From assembly GCA_947374705.1 (NCBI GenBank), contig CANCDA010000067.1:1-12088 (forward strand): a stretch of 12,088 nucleotides of DNA. The letters are read 5' to 3'. Shown here piece by piece: positions 6,749-12,088 of this stretch (positions within the stretch are counted from its first letter, which is position 1; each line of letters opens with the position of its first letter). The translations under genes were made by a program, and so were the position numbers. The stretch comes from Comamonadaceae bacterium (GTDB lineage Bacteria; Pseudomonadota; Gammaproteobacteria; Burkholderiales; Burkholderiaceae_C). The notes beneath the pieces were generated by a model that made no database searches, was not told where the DNA came from, and saw only the letters and a program-made list of their open reading frames with translations.

Positions 6749-7360
6749 ATGCCGCTCACACTGGCTGAGCGGATTCTTGCCGCCCTGCCCCAAACCCAGT
6801 GCACCCGCTGTGGCTACCCGGACTGCGCAGGCTACGCGCAGGCGGTGGCCACCGGCGCAGCGCCCATCAACCAGTGCCCACCTGGCGGTGCGCAAGGCAT
6901 CCAGCGGCTGTCCCAGATCACGGGGCAGCCCATCACCCCGCTTAACCCGGAATTTGGCGTAGAAGGCCCACGCAGCGTCGCCGTGATTGATGAGAACTGG
7001 TGCATAGGCTGCACCCTGTGTCTGCCGGCCTGCCCCACCGACGCGATTGTGGGCAGCAACAAGATGATGCACACCGTGATCGAGTCCTATTGCACCGGCT
7101 GTGCGCTGTGCCTGCCGGTGTGCCCGGTGGATTGCATCACCTTAGACAACGTGACTGACGCTGCCACAGCCTGGCAAGCCTGGACACAAGCTCAGGCCGA
7201 CACGGCCAAGGACCGCTATCAATTTCACAGCCTGTCGCACGACAAGACAAAGCGATTAAGGCCCGATCAGTCTGAAGACAAAACGGCGAAATCGGTCACC
7301 TCGAAACTCAGCGTCATTCAAGCCGCGCTGGCCCGCTCAAGACAGCAACGTTTGGGCTAA
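6749..7360 (+). CDS. rnfB: RnfB/RsxB-like soluble iron-sulfur electron carrier
   Basis: 203 residues. The N-terminal cluster domain has Cys18, Cys21, Cys26 and Cys43 (CTRCGYPDC...CPPGG), followed by two ferredoxin 4Fe-4S motifs: Cys85/88/91/95 (CIGCTLCLPACP) and Cys115/118/121/125 (CTGCALCLPVCP). This is the RnfB arrangement, but the N-terminal membrane helix and linker of Rnf-complex RnfB are absent and no other rnf gene is in the window. Stand-alone RnfB-like proteins of about 200-220 residues are common in Betaproteobacteria, where their partner is not established. The C-terminal 60 residues are basic and polar. It starts 4 bp after phaZ on the same strand and has no clear own promoter, so co-transcription is likely. 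A functional link with PHB mobilisation is inference. Confidence 0.88.
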   Translation: MPLTLAERILAALPQTQCTRCGYPDCAGYAQAVATGAAPINQCPPGGAQGIQRLSQITGQPITPLNPEFGVEGPRSVAVIDENWCIGCTLCLPACPTDAIVGSNKMMHTVIESYCTGCALCLPVCPVDCITLDNVTDAATAWQAWTQAQADTAKDRYQFHSLSHDKTKRLRPDQSEDKTAKSVTSKLSVIQAALARSRQQRLG

Positions 7361-7375
7361 ATGGGATCAGTGGGA

Positions 7376-7392
7376 GCAGTTCAAGAAACTGC
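7376..7392. terminator. Weak hairpin between convergent rnfB and membrane-protein genes
   Basis: GCAGTT (7376-7381), loop CAAGA, AACTGC (7387-7392): a perfect but short and AT-mixed 6-bp stem in the 64-bp convergent gap. No T-run follows on either strand, so it is a poor intrinsic terminator. It is listed because nothing better is present in the gap. Confidence 0.2.
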
Positions 7393-7424
7393 CAAATAGC
7401 GGTCATTCACCCCGCAAATTACGC

Positions 7425-8828
7425 TTAGCCGTTCGACGCCACGTCGTTCACCATGGGCGCAGCAATCACCACCAAGCTGATCGCGGTGTAGGCCATCATC
7501 AGAGCGGTCAAAGGCAGCGTGGCCAGCGCGGTGCGGCAGGTGGACAGGCCCCAACTCAATGCGATGCGGTGCGCTTGCCAAATGGACATCACATGGCCCA
7601 CCACGATGGCCGTGACGGCGACCAGCCAGGTGAGCTTGGCGTCCACCACGCTGATGTCGGGGTAGAACTTGGCAGTGCCCAGCACATCCCATTGCCGCCC
7701 GAGTGGGTCAGACAAAAGCGCGATGATGGTTTGGCCCTGAATCAGCAGGTTGGAAAAGTTGTGGGCAATGAGGTAGGCGGCAGCGATGGGGATGAGGGTG
7801 GGGGTCATCTGATGGGCGATTTTTGTTCCGCTGACTGCGCGTGATGTCGTGCCTGCGCTGATCTGGCAGGTGAGCAGATAGGCGACTAAAAAAGTCAGCC
7901 AAACCGAGAGCAAACCCAGCGTGCCTGCGACATAGCCGTTGACATCCAGCCACTGCGGGATCAACGCTTTCAATGCCCCCTCAAACACGAGCCAGGCGGA
8001 GCCACCATGCAGGCCGTCAAAGAGGACAGTGGCGAGCATGGCGAGGATGACCGCGATGTTCCCTGATGTGGGTGCTGCTTTAGACGCCACGGAGCAGGGT
8101 CTGAAGGTGCGCGCGAGTCTGGAGAAGTACACAGCGAAGAGATCAGCATGGGCTTGCCAGACTTCGCGCCCAAAGCAGACCATGCCCGCCCAATTGATGA
8201 GCGTCCAGCCGACAAGCACGCAGCCGAGCTTGAAGGGTGAAGTGGCCAAGGGGTAGATCACCTCCAGCGCGCACCAGATGAGCAAGAGCACGGCGGCAGG
8301 CCATAGGCCTAGGCGGGTGGGCCAGGGCCAGCCCAGGGCAAGTCCCCGTTGAATGCCGAGTTTTGGGGCGCAGGTGTTGAGTAGTTCGAAGCTGCTGCGC
8401 CATGGGTCTAGCACTGGCCAGATGTTGCCTAAGGCGATGACCACGAAGGACAGGCCGATCCAGCCGATGATCCAGACCATGGTGGGGGCCAGATTCATCA
8501 GGGGGTCGCTGGTGCCATACAGGGCTGCGATGAGGGTGAGTGCAAACAACAGGAGGGAGAGGCCCTTGGGCAGCCAGAGCAATGGATGCAAGGGTGCAGG
8601 CTTCGACAAGCTCAGCCCGAACGGGGTGGTAGTCGCCTGCGGCACAGCACCACCCGCAGGCCGCCGCACAAACACCAGCGCCACCACAAAGGTCAGCAAC
8701 ACCATGGTGCAAGCGCCCACGATCACGTAGGCCAGGGGAACGGGCAAGTCGTAGCGTTCTTCAAAACCGTGGGCTTGCGCGCTGAACGCCGCCAACAAGA
8801 AGAACAGCAAGCGCAGTACGGACTTCAA
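7425..8828 (-). CDS. Uncharacterised ~10-TM membrane protein with predicted mature N-terminal His (AHGF.ERYDLP family)
   Basis: 467 residues if the start is TTG at 8828, which overlaps the TGA of the upstream cupredoxin-like gene (TTGA). A longer frame reaches an ATG at 8909, but its first 27 residues are polar, lie inside the upstream gene and precede the signal peptide. Residues 1-19 (MKSVLRLLFFLLAAFSAQA) look like a cleaved signal, leaving His20 in HGFEERYDLPVPL as the mature N-terminus. About ten hydrophobic helices follow (near 30-54, 88-104, 116-138, 174-194, 200-218, 257-275, 299-321, 343-364, 398-416 and 430-455). Notable motifs: NIWPVLDPWRS (135-145), FDGLHGG (His274), LIAHNFSNL (His356), and GHVMSIWQAHRIAL (His412, His420). 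I recall relatives labelled 'fenitrothion hydrolase' in databases, but that is not a safe function. The in-frame repeat at residues 69-77 lies in the TM1-TM2 loop. Confidence 0.75.
   Translation of the reverse strand: MKSVLRLLFFLLAAFSAQAHGFEERYDLPVPLAYVIVGACTMVLLTFVVALVFVRRPAGGAVPQATTTPFGLSLSKPAPLHPLLWLPKGLSLLLFALTLIAALYGTSDPLMNLAPTMVWIIGWIGLSFVVIALGNIWPVLDPWRSSFELLNTCAPKLGIQRGLALGWPWPTRLGLWPAAVLLLIWCALEVIYPLATSPFKLGCVLVGWTLINWAGMVCFGREVWQAHADLFAVYFSRLARTFRPCSVASKAAPTSGNIAVILAMLATVLFDGLHGGSAWLVFEGALKALIPQWLDVNGYVAGTLGLLSVWLTFLVAYLLTCQISAGTTSRAVSGTKIAHQMTPTLIPIAAAYLIAHNFSNLLIQGQTIIALLSDPLGRQWDVLGTAKFYPDISVVDAKLTWLVAVTAIVVGHVMSIWQAHRIALSWGLSTCRTALATLPLTALMMAYTAISLVVIAAPMVNDVASNG
8598..8624. repeat. 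Dispersed TTCG...CGAA repeat inside a coding region (encodes PFGLSLSKP leftward)
   Basis: The core CTTCGACAAGCTCAGCCC is followed directly by GAACGG, giving TTCG (8602-8605) facing CGAA (8618-8621). From general knowledge this small element is scattered in many copies across several proteobacterial genomes, and the peptide PFGLSLSKP (or VRAELVEA in another frame) is its coding trace. Here it sits in frame in a loop of the membrane protein (residues 69-77), so it seems to have inserted without breaking the gene. Only one copy is in this window. Confidence 0.6.
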
Positions 8829-9223
8829 CGCGGCAACACTTCCAGAAGGGCCACAGGCGGGGCGTGATGGCCCGCAGTCGCCGTGCCCTTGTCGTGCTCG
8901 CCATGCCACTCCAGACGAAAGCGCCCGGTGGCAAAAGCTTCAAAAGCCAAGACCTTCGTCTCACCCGCCTGCACTTGCGCGCTAAGGCGGTACGCATGCA
9001 GATGCAGCGCCCCCGCCGTATTGCTGCTGATGCGCCAGCGCAGCTTGTCGCCTTTGCGGACTTTGATCAAGCGTTGCGCTTTAGGCAACGCACCATCGAC
9101 GATGGCTAGAGTGAGCGTGGATTCAGTTTTGTCTTGCGTCTGGGCCTGCGTAAAAGAGGACGCACCCATCAGAAGCAAGCCCACGCACCCGAGCAGCGTC
9201 GCTTTAACCCAACCCGGATGCAT
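8825..9223 (-). CDS. Periplasmic cupredoxin-like protein without the canonical Cys ligand
   Basis: 132 residues. A signal peptide (WVKATLLGCVGLLLMGASSFTQA, likely cut after residue 27) is followed by a short beta-sandwich: LTLAIVDG, an LIKVRKGDKLRWRISSN strand pair (residues 52-68), LHLHAYRL (74-80), an AGETKVLAFEA strand and GRFRLEWHG (100-108), ending ALLEVLPR. The layout fits Cupredoxin_1/EfeO-type domains. The usual type I copper Cys is absent: Trp106 precedes His107 where 'C..H' is common. His74, His76, His107, His110, His119 and His120 could bind copper differently. There is no clear Shine-Dalgarno before the ATG, 17 bp after the LVIVD gene. Its stop overlaps the TTG start of the membrane protein, so the three genes form an operon. 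A role as metal carrier or accessory subunit for the membrane partner is inference. Confidence 0.75.
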   Translation of the reverse strand: MHPGWVKATLLGCVGLLLMGASSFTQAQTQDKTESTLTLAIVDGALPKAQRLIKVRKGDKLRWRISSNTAGALHLHAYRLSAQVQAGETKVLAFEAFATGRFRLEWHGEHDKGTATAGHHAPPVALLEVLPR

Positions 9224-9240
9224 CGCTTGAACGCAGAGGA

Positions 9241-10707
9241 TTACTTGACCGCCGCCTTCCAGTCCGCAATGTTGCGGGCCGGGCCAGTGAGTTCCAAGAT
9301 GTGCATGCCGGTGTTGGCCCGGTCCACGATGTAAATGTAGCCGCGCTCGTCCACCTCGACATTGTTGGTCTGAATCGCGCGCTTCTCAGACGCGGCGGTG
9401 AAGGGCAGCTTGCCGCGCTGGGTGGCGGGAGTTTCCAGCACCACGGTGTCTTTGGTCATGCCGGGGATGTAGTAGGCCACCTCTTTGGGGCTGAGCGGGT
9501 CGCGCACGTCCAGCGCACGCACACCAGCGTTGAAGTGCGAGAAGAACATGATCTTTTTATGAAAAACCGGTGCCGTGCTCTCGTTGGAGGAATGGGTGCC
9601 AAAGCGGCCGCCGCGTGTGCAGAAGTTGCCGCTCTTCTCAGGCACGGTCCAGTTGGACACACCAAAGGGTTTGGACTCGGTGGTGACGTCAATGAACCAG
9701 ACCATCTGGCGGCCTTCAAGGCATTCTTTTTGAATCGCCTCGTCGGTCACCACAATGAAGTCACGCTTCTTGCCGAGCAGGTTTTTTTCAAACTCGGGCA
9801 CATCCACACCGAACAAAGGGAACACGGTGTGCGCGCCGTGCATGGGTGGCAAGTCGATGCGCGAGACCTGCGGGTACAGCAGATTCTCAGGTGTCGGGTC
9901 TTTGGCACCGTTGAGCAATTTTTCGCGGTCCACGATTTGCAGTGCACCTTCAAGGTTAGTGCCGTAGCCAAAGTACACGCGGTTGCCTTTGGGGCCGCTG
10001 GAAATGGCGCCGTGCAGTTGCATCGGCACTGCGCCGCCTGCGCCGGGCTGCTGGCCGACCAGGCCAAAGTCACGAATGAAAACCGGCTTGGCGGGGTCTG
10101 ACAAATCGTAAATCTGAGTCATGCGGGTGGTGCGCCACTGCGGATTACCCGAAACCAGGTAGGCAATACCGGTGTCGCATTCCCAAAAGTTTTTATGTGT
10201 GCCTTTCAGACCTTTGCCTATGGTGGTGATCAGGGTCGGCTTGGCGGGCTCGGACACGTCCCACACCTCGTGAGACTGGTTGCCAAACACGCGCAGCATG
10301 TAGAACTTGCCCTTGTCGGCCTTGGGCAGATCAGCGCCGCTGCACACACGCACCATTTGCGCGCCGCCCTGCTCGGCCTTGCCTTCTTCACCGGGGATAT
10401 GGGCCAAGGTTTTGGGCTGCTTGGGGTTGGTCACGTCGATGATGGACGTGCCGTTGTGTTCCATCTGGCCCGTCAGCGGGTTGAGCTTGTTGTCGCCATG
10501 GTGGCCGATATAGGCGATCCAACGGTCGCCCTGCTTTTGAATGGTGGGCTGGTAGGCAGTGCGGGCCTGCAAGTCGTGGAAACCCACGAGCTTCATGTTG
10601 CGCGACTCGGGCTTGGAGGTTTCTTGCGCTGCGACAGTTACCGCGAAGGCGGCCACAGACAAAAGAGAGAGTTGAAGAGATAGTCGTTTCAGGTCAAAGC
10701 GAATCAT
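9241..10707 (-). CDS. Exported LVIVD-repeat beta-propeller protein
   Basis: 488 residues. A Sec signal peptide (residues 1 to about 28, ending AVTVAAQ) is followed by a propeller with recurrent blade motifs of the LVIVD type: TSIIDVTNPKQPK (87-99), HEVWDVSEPAKP, TQIYDLSDPAKPVFIRDF, LQIVDREKL, VRALDVRDPLSPKEVAYY and YIYIVDRANTGMHILEL at the C-terminus. Other striking stretches are GFHDLQARTAYQP (42-54), YIGHHGDN (66-73) and GRFGTHSSNES; their His residues suggest a metal or ligand site. It is the first gene of the set with the cupredoxin-like and membrane proteins. LVIVD proteins are found at bacterial and archaeal cell surfaces and have no agreed function. It is not the SBP56/methanethiol oxidase family, whose N-terminal and Cys motifs are missing. 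A GGGG-containing stretch lies upstream of the ATG as a possible ribosome site. Confidence 0.82.
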   Translation of the reverse strand: MIRFDLKRLSLQLSLLSVAAFAVTVAAQETSKPESRNMKLVGFHDLQARTAYQPTIQKQGDRWIAYIGHHGDNKLNPLTGQMEHNGTSIIDVTNPKQPKTLAHIPGEEGKAEQGGAQMVRVCSGADLPKADKGKFYMLRVFGNQSHEVWDVSEPAKPTLITTIGKGLKGTHKNFWECDTGIAYLVSGNPQWRTTRMTQIYDLSDPAKPVFIRDFGLVGQQPGAGGAVPMQLHGAISSGPKGNRVYFGYGTNLEGALQIVDREKLLNGAKDPTPENLLYPQVSRIDLPPMHGAHTVFPLFGVDVPEFEKNLLGKKRDFIVVTDEAIQKECLEGRQMVWFIDVTTESKPFGVSNWTVPEKSGNFCTRGGRFGTHSSNESTAPVFHKKIMFFSHFNAGVRALDVRDPLSPKEVAYYIPGMTKDTVVLETPATQRGKLPFTAASEKRAIQTNNVEVDERGYIYIVDRANTGMHILELTGPARNIADWKAAVK

Positions 10708-10818
10708 GACGTTGCCCCAGAGAGATGCCGGTTAAGAAAAATGTCTCGGTGCATTGTCCATTCACCGGTGGCGTTCTCTACCTAGGGTTTTCCAGCGCGT
10801 CAGGGCCTGTTCACCCTT
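10708..10818 (-). other. Upstream region of the LVIVD operon
   Basis: A 111-bp gap between two leftward genes. It must carry the promoter of the three-gene set if that set is not read through from the YeeE/YedE genes. I find no convincing -10/-35 pair. It contains the perfect palindrome CACCGGTG (10763-10770), a possible operator core, and no good intrinsic terminator for the genes to its right. Confidence 0.25.
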
Positions 10819-11259
10819 TCAGTCTTGTCCTGTCTTCACAGGCTTGTGAAGATAACGATCAGCCCACGCAAACAGAATCATCCCCGCGATCATCGCCACG
10901 ACAAAGACGGCGGCTTTGCCATGACCAGACGCCATGGAGACCAGACCAGGGCCAGGGCAAAAACCCGCCAAACCCCAACCTGCACCAAACAGCAGCGCGC
11001 CGATGAGCAAACGCTTGTCGATCTGATTCGTCGTGGGCAATTTCAATGCAGTGCCCAAGAAAGTGATGGTGCGCTTCTTGGCAATCGCAAATGCAAAAAA
11101 ACCGACAGCAATCGCACCACCCATGACAAAGGCCAGCGAAGGATCCCACTGACCCAACAAGTCCAAAAATCCCAAAACTTTGCCAGGGTCGGCCATGCCC
11201 GACAGCAGCAGCCCCAAGCCGAAAAGTAAGCCCACGACGAATTCAAAAATGCGTGACAT
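10819..11259 (-). CDS. YeeE/YedE-type half-transporter, second half (DUF6691-like)
   Basis: 146 residues from MSRIFEFVVGLLFGLGLLLSGMADP. A longer frame to 11370 is rejected because it would overlap the upstream gene, whereas the chosen ATG lies 11 bp after that gene's stop with an AAGGCGG ribosome site. About four helices are visible (near 5-22, 42-60, 84-100 and 114-134). Family motifs: GMADPGKVLGFLDL.G.WDPSLAFVMGGA (22-49) and GFCPGPGL with Cys101. YeeE/YedE proteins carry thiosulfate or related sulfur compounds inward, handling them through conserved Cys residues. In many bacteria the protein is split in two, and this is the C-terminal-type half, partner of the next gene to the right. Which sulfur species is moved cannot be told. 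Confidence 0.85.
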   Translation of the reverse strand: MSRIFEFVVGLLFGLGLLLSGMADPGKVLGFLDLLGQWDPSLAFVMGGAIAVGFFAFAIAKKRTITFLGTALKLPTTNQIDKRLLIGALLFGAGWGLAGFCPGPGLVSMASGHGKAAVFVVAMIAGMILFAWADRYLHKPVKTGQD

Positions 11260-11270
11260 CGTGCGCCGCC

Positions 11271-11708
11271 TTACATCACGTGCCGCAGCACATAGACCAT
11301 CAAGAAGCCCGCACCCATGAAGGTCAACGTGGCCACCAAAGACCGGGGCGACAAGCGAGATAAACCGCAAACCCCGTGGCCACTGGTACAGCCCGAACCG
11401 TAGCGCGTGCCCAAGCCGACCAGCAGGCCCGCCGCGACGAGCACACCCCAGCTGGCATCAATGCGAGGCGGCTGCAAAAATCCGGGCGGGGCCAGCCACG
11501 CAAACACCAAAGGCGCAGCGGCCATGCCCAACAGAAAAGTAAAGCGCCAACTCATATCACCGGACTTAGGTGGCAGCAAGCCACCCACTATCCCGCTGAT
11601 GCCCAGGATGCGTCCGTTCAACAAGATAAACAGCGCCGAGGCCAGGCCGATCAAGACGCCGCCTGCCAGCGAAGCCCAGGGGGTAAAGTGAATCCAGTCA
11701 ATCGTCAT
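11271..11708 (-). CDS. YeeE/YedE-type half-transporter, first half
   Basis: 145 residues from MTIDWIHFTPWASLAGGVLIG, with a GAGGG ribosome site just before the ATG. The longer open frame to 11846 is rejected since it overlaps the DUF3501 gene. Helices lie near 12-30, 57-73, 87-101 and 124-141. Motifs: LNGRILGISGIVGGLL (30-45) and the signature GSGCTSGHGVCGLSR (104-118) with Cys107 and Cys114, the residues expected to handle the sulfur substrate. The downstream half begins 11 bp after its stop, so the two are surely co-translated and probably form one pore. Its partner upstream is DUF3501, 20 bp away. Sulfur uptake is known for YeeE relatives (TsuA); for this split form it is inference. Confidence 0.87.
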   Translation of the reverse strand: MTIDWIHFTPWASLAGGVLIGLASALFILLNGRILGISGIVGGLLPPKSGDMSWRFTFLLGMAAAPLVFAWLAPPGFLQPPRIDASWGVLVAAGLLVGLGTRYGSGCTSGHGVCGLSRLSPRSLVATLTFMGAGFLMVYVLRHVM

Positions 11709-11728
11709 AATTTCCCTCGTCGGCCGTA

Positions 11729-12088
11729 CTAACTCAAATCCCCCGCCAGCGAAGCCAGCGCATCCGCAGCAATCTCCACATGGGCCGGGTAGTTGGTGTG
11801 GTCGCAGCCCAGCTTGACTGCCGCGCCCGCCTTCACGGCTGCGCACATGGCCGGGGTCAACTCAAAGCGCACGAAGTGAACGGCGGAGGTTTTCACCTCG
11901 TTCTCGCGGTCCATGTCTTCGTCGGCAATGGCATAGACGCGGGCATAGCCTTCTGCCTCAACAAACAAGCGGTCTTCCACGCCGATCAGGCGGGCCAACT
12001 CGCGCTTGCGCTCGTGGATGTCGGGGTACTCGATAAGCATGGTGGCCTTCCAGTTGCTGCCATCGGGCACCAGGGGCGCATAGGACTC
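11729..12088 (-). CDS. DUF3501 family protein, C-terminal part (start beyond right edge)
   Basis: The frame is open to the last base, so 119 C-terminal residues are visible, beginning ESYAPLVPDGSNWKAT. A GTG at 12070 could be taken as a start but falls inside the family's conserved (L/I)VPDGSNWKAT(L/M)(L/M)IEYPD stretch, so the true start lies outside. Further DUF3501 marks are VYAIADEDMDRENE.KTS.VHF.RFEL and an Ala-rich C-terminus. Complete members are about 190-200 residues, soluble, and of unknown function; they often sit beside iron-sulfur or rubrerythrin-type proteins. Here the gene is followed 20 bp later by the split YeeE/YedE pair, so it is probably the upstream gene of the same leftward transcript. 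Cys and His are few (one CDH motif), giving no clue to catalysis. Confidence 0.85.
   Translation of the reverse strand, partial: ESYAPLVPDGSNWKATMLIEYPDIHERKRELARLIGVEDRLFVEAEGYARVYAIADEDMDRENEVKTSAVHFVRFELTPAMCAAVKAGAAVKLGCDHTNYPAHVEIAADALASLAGDLS

Noticed and set aside
6749..7360. Member of a full Rnf/Rsx membrane complex
   Set aside because: No membrane helix and no rnfA, C, D, G or E neighbours in the window; only the RnfB-type cluster domains are supported.
8143..8712. Leftward 189-residue open frame
   Set aside because: Second frame of the membrane-protein gene on the same strand; the real gene has clear helices and a signal peptide, this one has neither.
9301..10101. Rightward 266-residue open frame
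   Set aside because: It lies entirely inside the LVIVD gene on the other strand; composition is that of a high-GC shadow frame and it has no family likeness.
9241..10707. Selenium-binding protein / methanethiol oxidase (SBP56)
   Set aside because: Size and propeller fold are similar, but the SBP56 N-terminus and Cys motifs are absent, while LVIVD blade motifs are clear.

Overview
The window looks like a chromosomal piece of a high-GC betaproteobacterium, most likely Burkholderiales and close to Comamonadaceae (Rhodoferax/Polaromonas/Limnohabitans type). This is inferred from protein style only: an intracellular PHB depolymerase, a short soluble RnfB, a TyrB-like transaminase, a DUF3501 / split YeeE-YedE cluster, and a dispersed TTCG...CGAA repeat of a kind I associate with such genomes. 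No rRNA, tRNA, CRISPR array, transposase or phage gene was seen.

Left part (1-3218): the 3' end of a giant type I secreted adhesin/RTX protein, with three 101-residue VCBS repeats, about 20 glycine/aspartate RTX nonapeptides and a C-terminal secretion region. It runs off the left edge. It converges, 7 bp apart, on a leftward Phd/YefM antitoxin - PIN toxin pair with its own promoter.

Middle (3389-7360): a rightward TyrB-like aromatic/aspartate aminotransferase; a leftward small exported protein made of three ~37-residue repeats of unknown function; then a rightward pair, phaZ (intracellular PHB depolymerase with an unusual Ala/Pro/Lys-rich tail) and rnfB (soluble three-cluster iron-sulfur protein) 4 bp apart. 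The phaZ promoter overlaps a dyad that resembles a PhaR operator.

Right part (7425-12088), all leftward. First come a DUF3501 protein (cut by the right edge) and the two half-size YeeE/YedE membrane proteins, a probable sulfur-compound uptake cluster. After a 111-bp gap comes a tight three-gene set: an exported LVIVD-type beta-propeller, a periplasmic cupredoxin-like protein lacking the usual Cys ligand, and a ~10-TM membrane protein whose predicted mature N-terminus is His. This last set is the best candidate for an incompletely described system: an envelope module, possibly copper-dependent, for which I know no established function.
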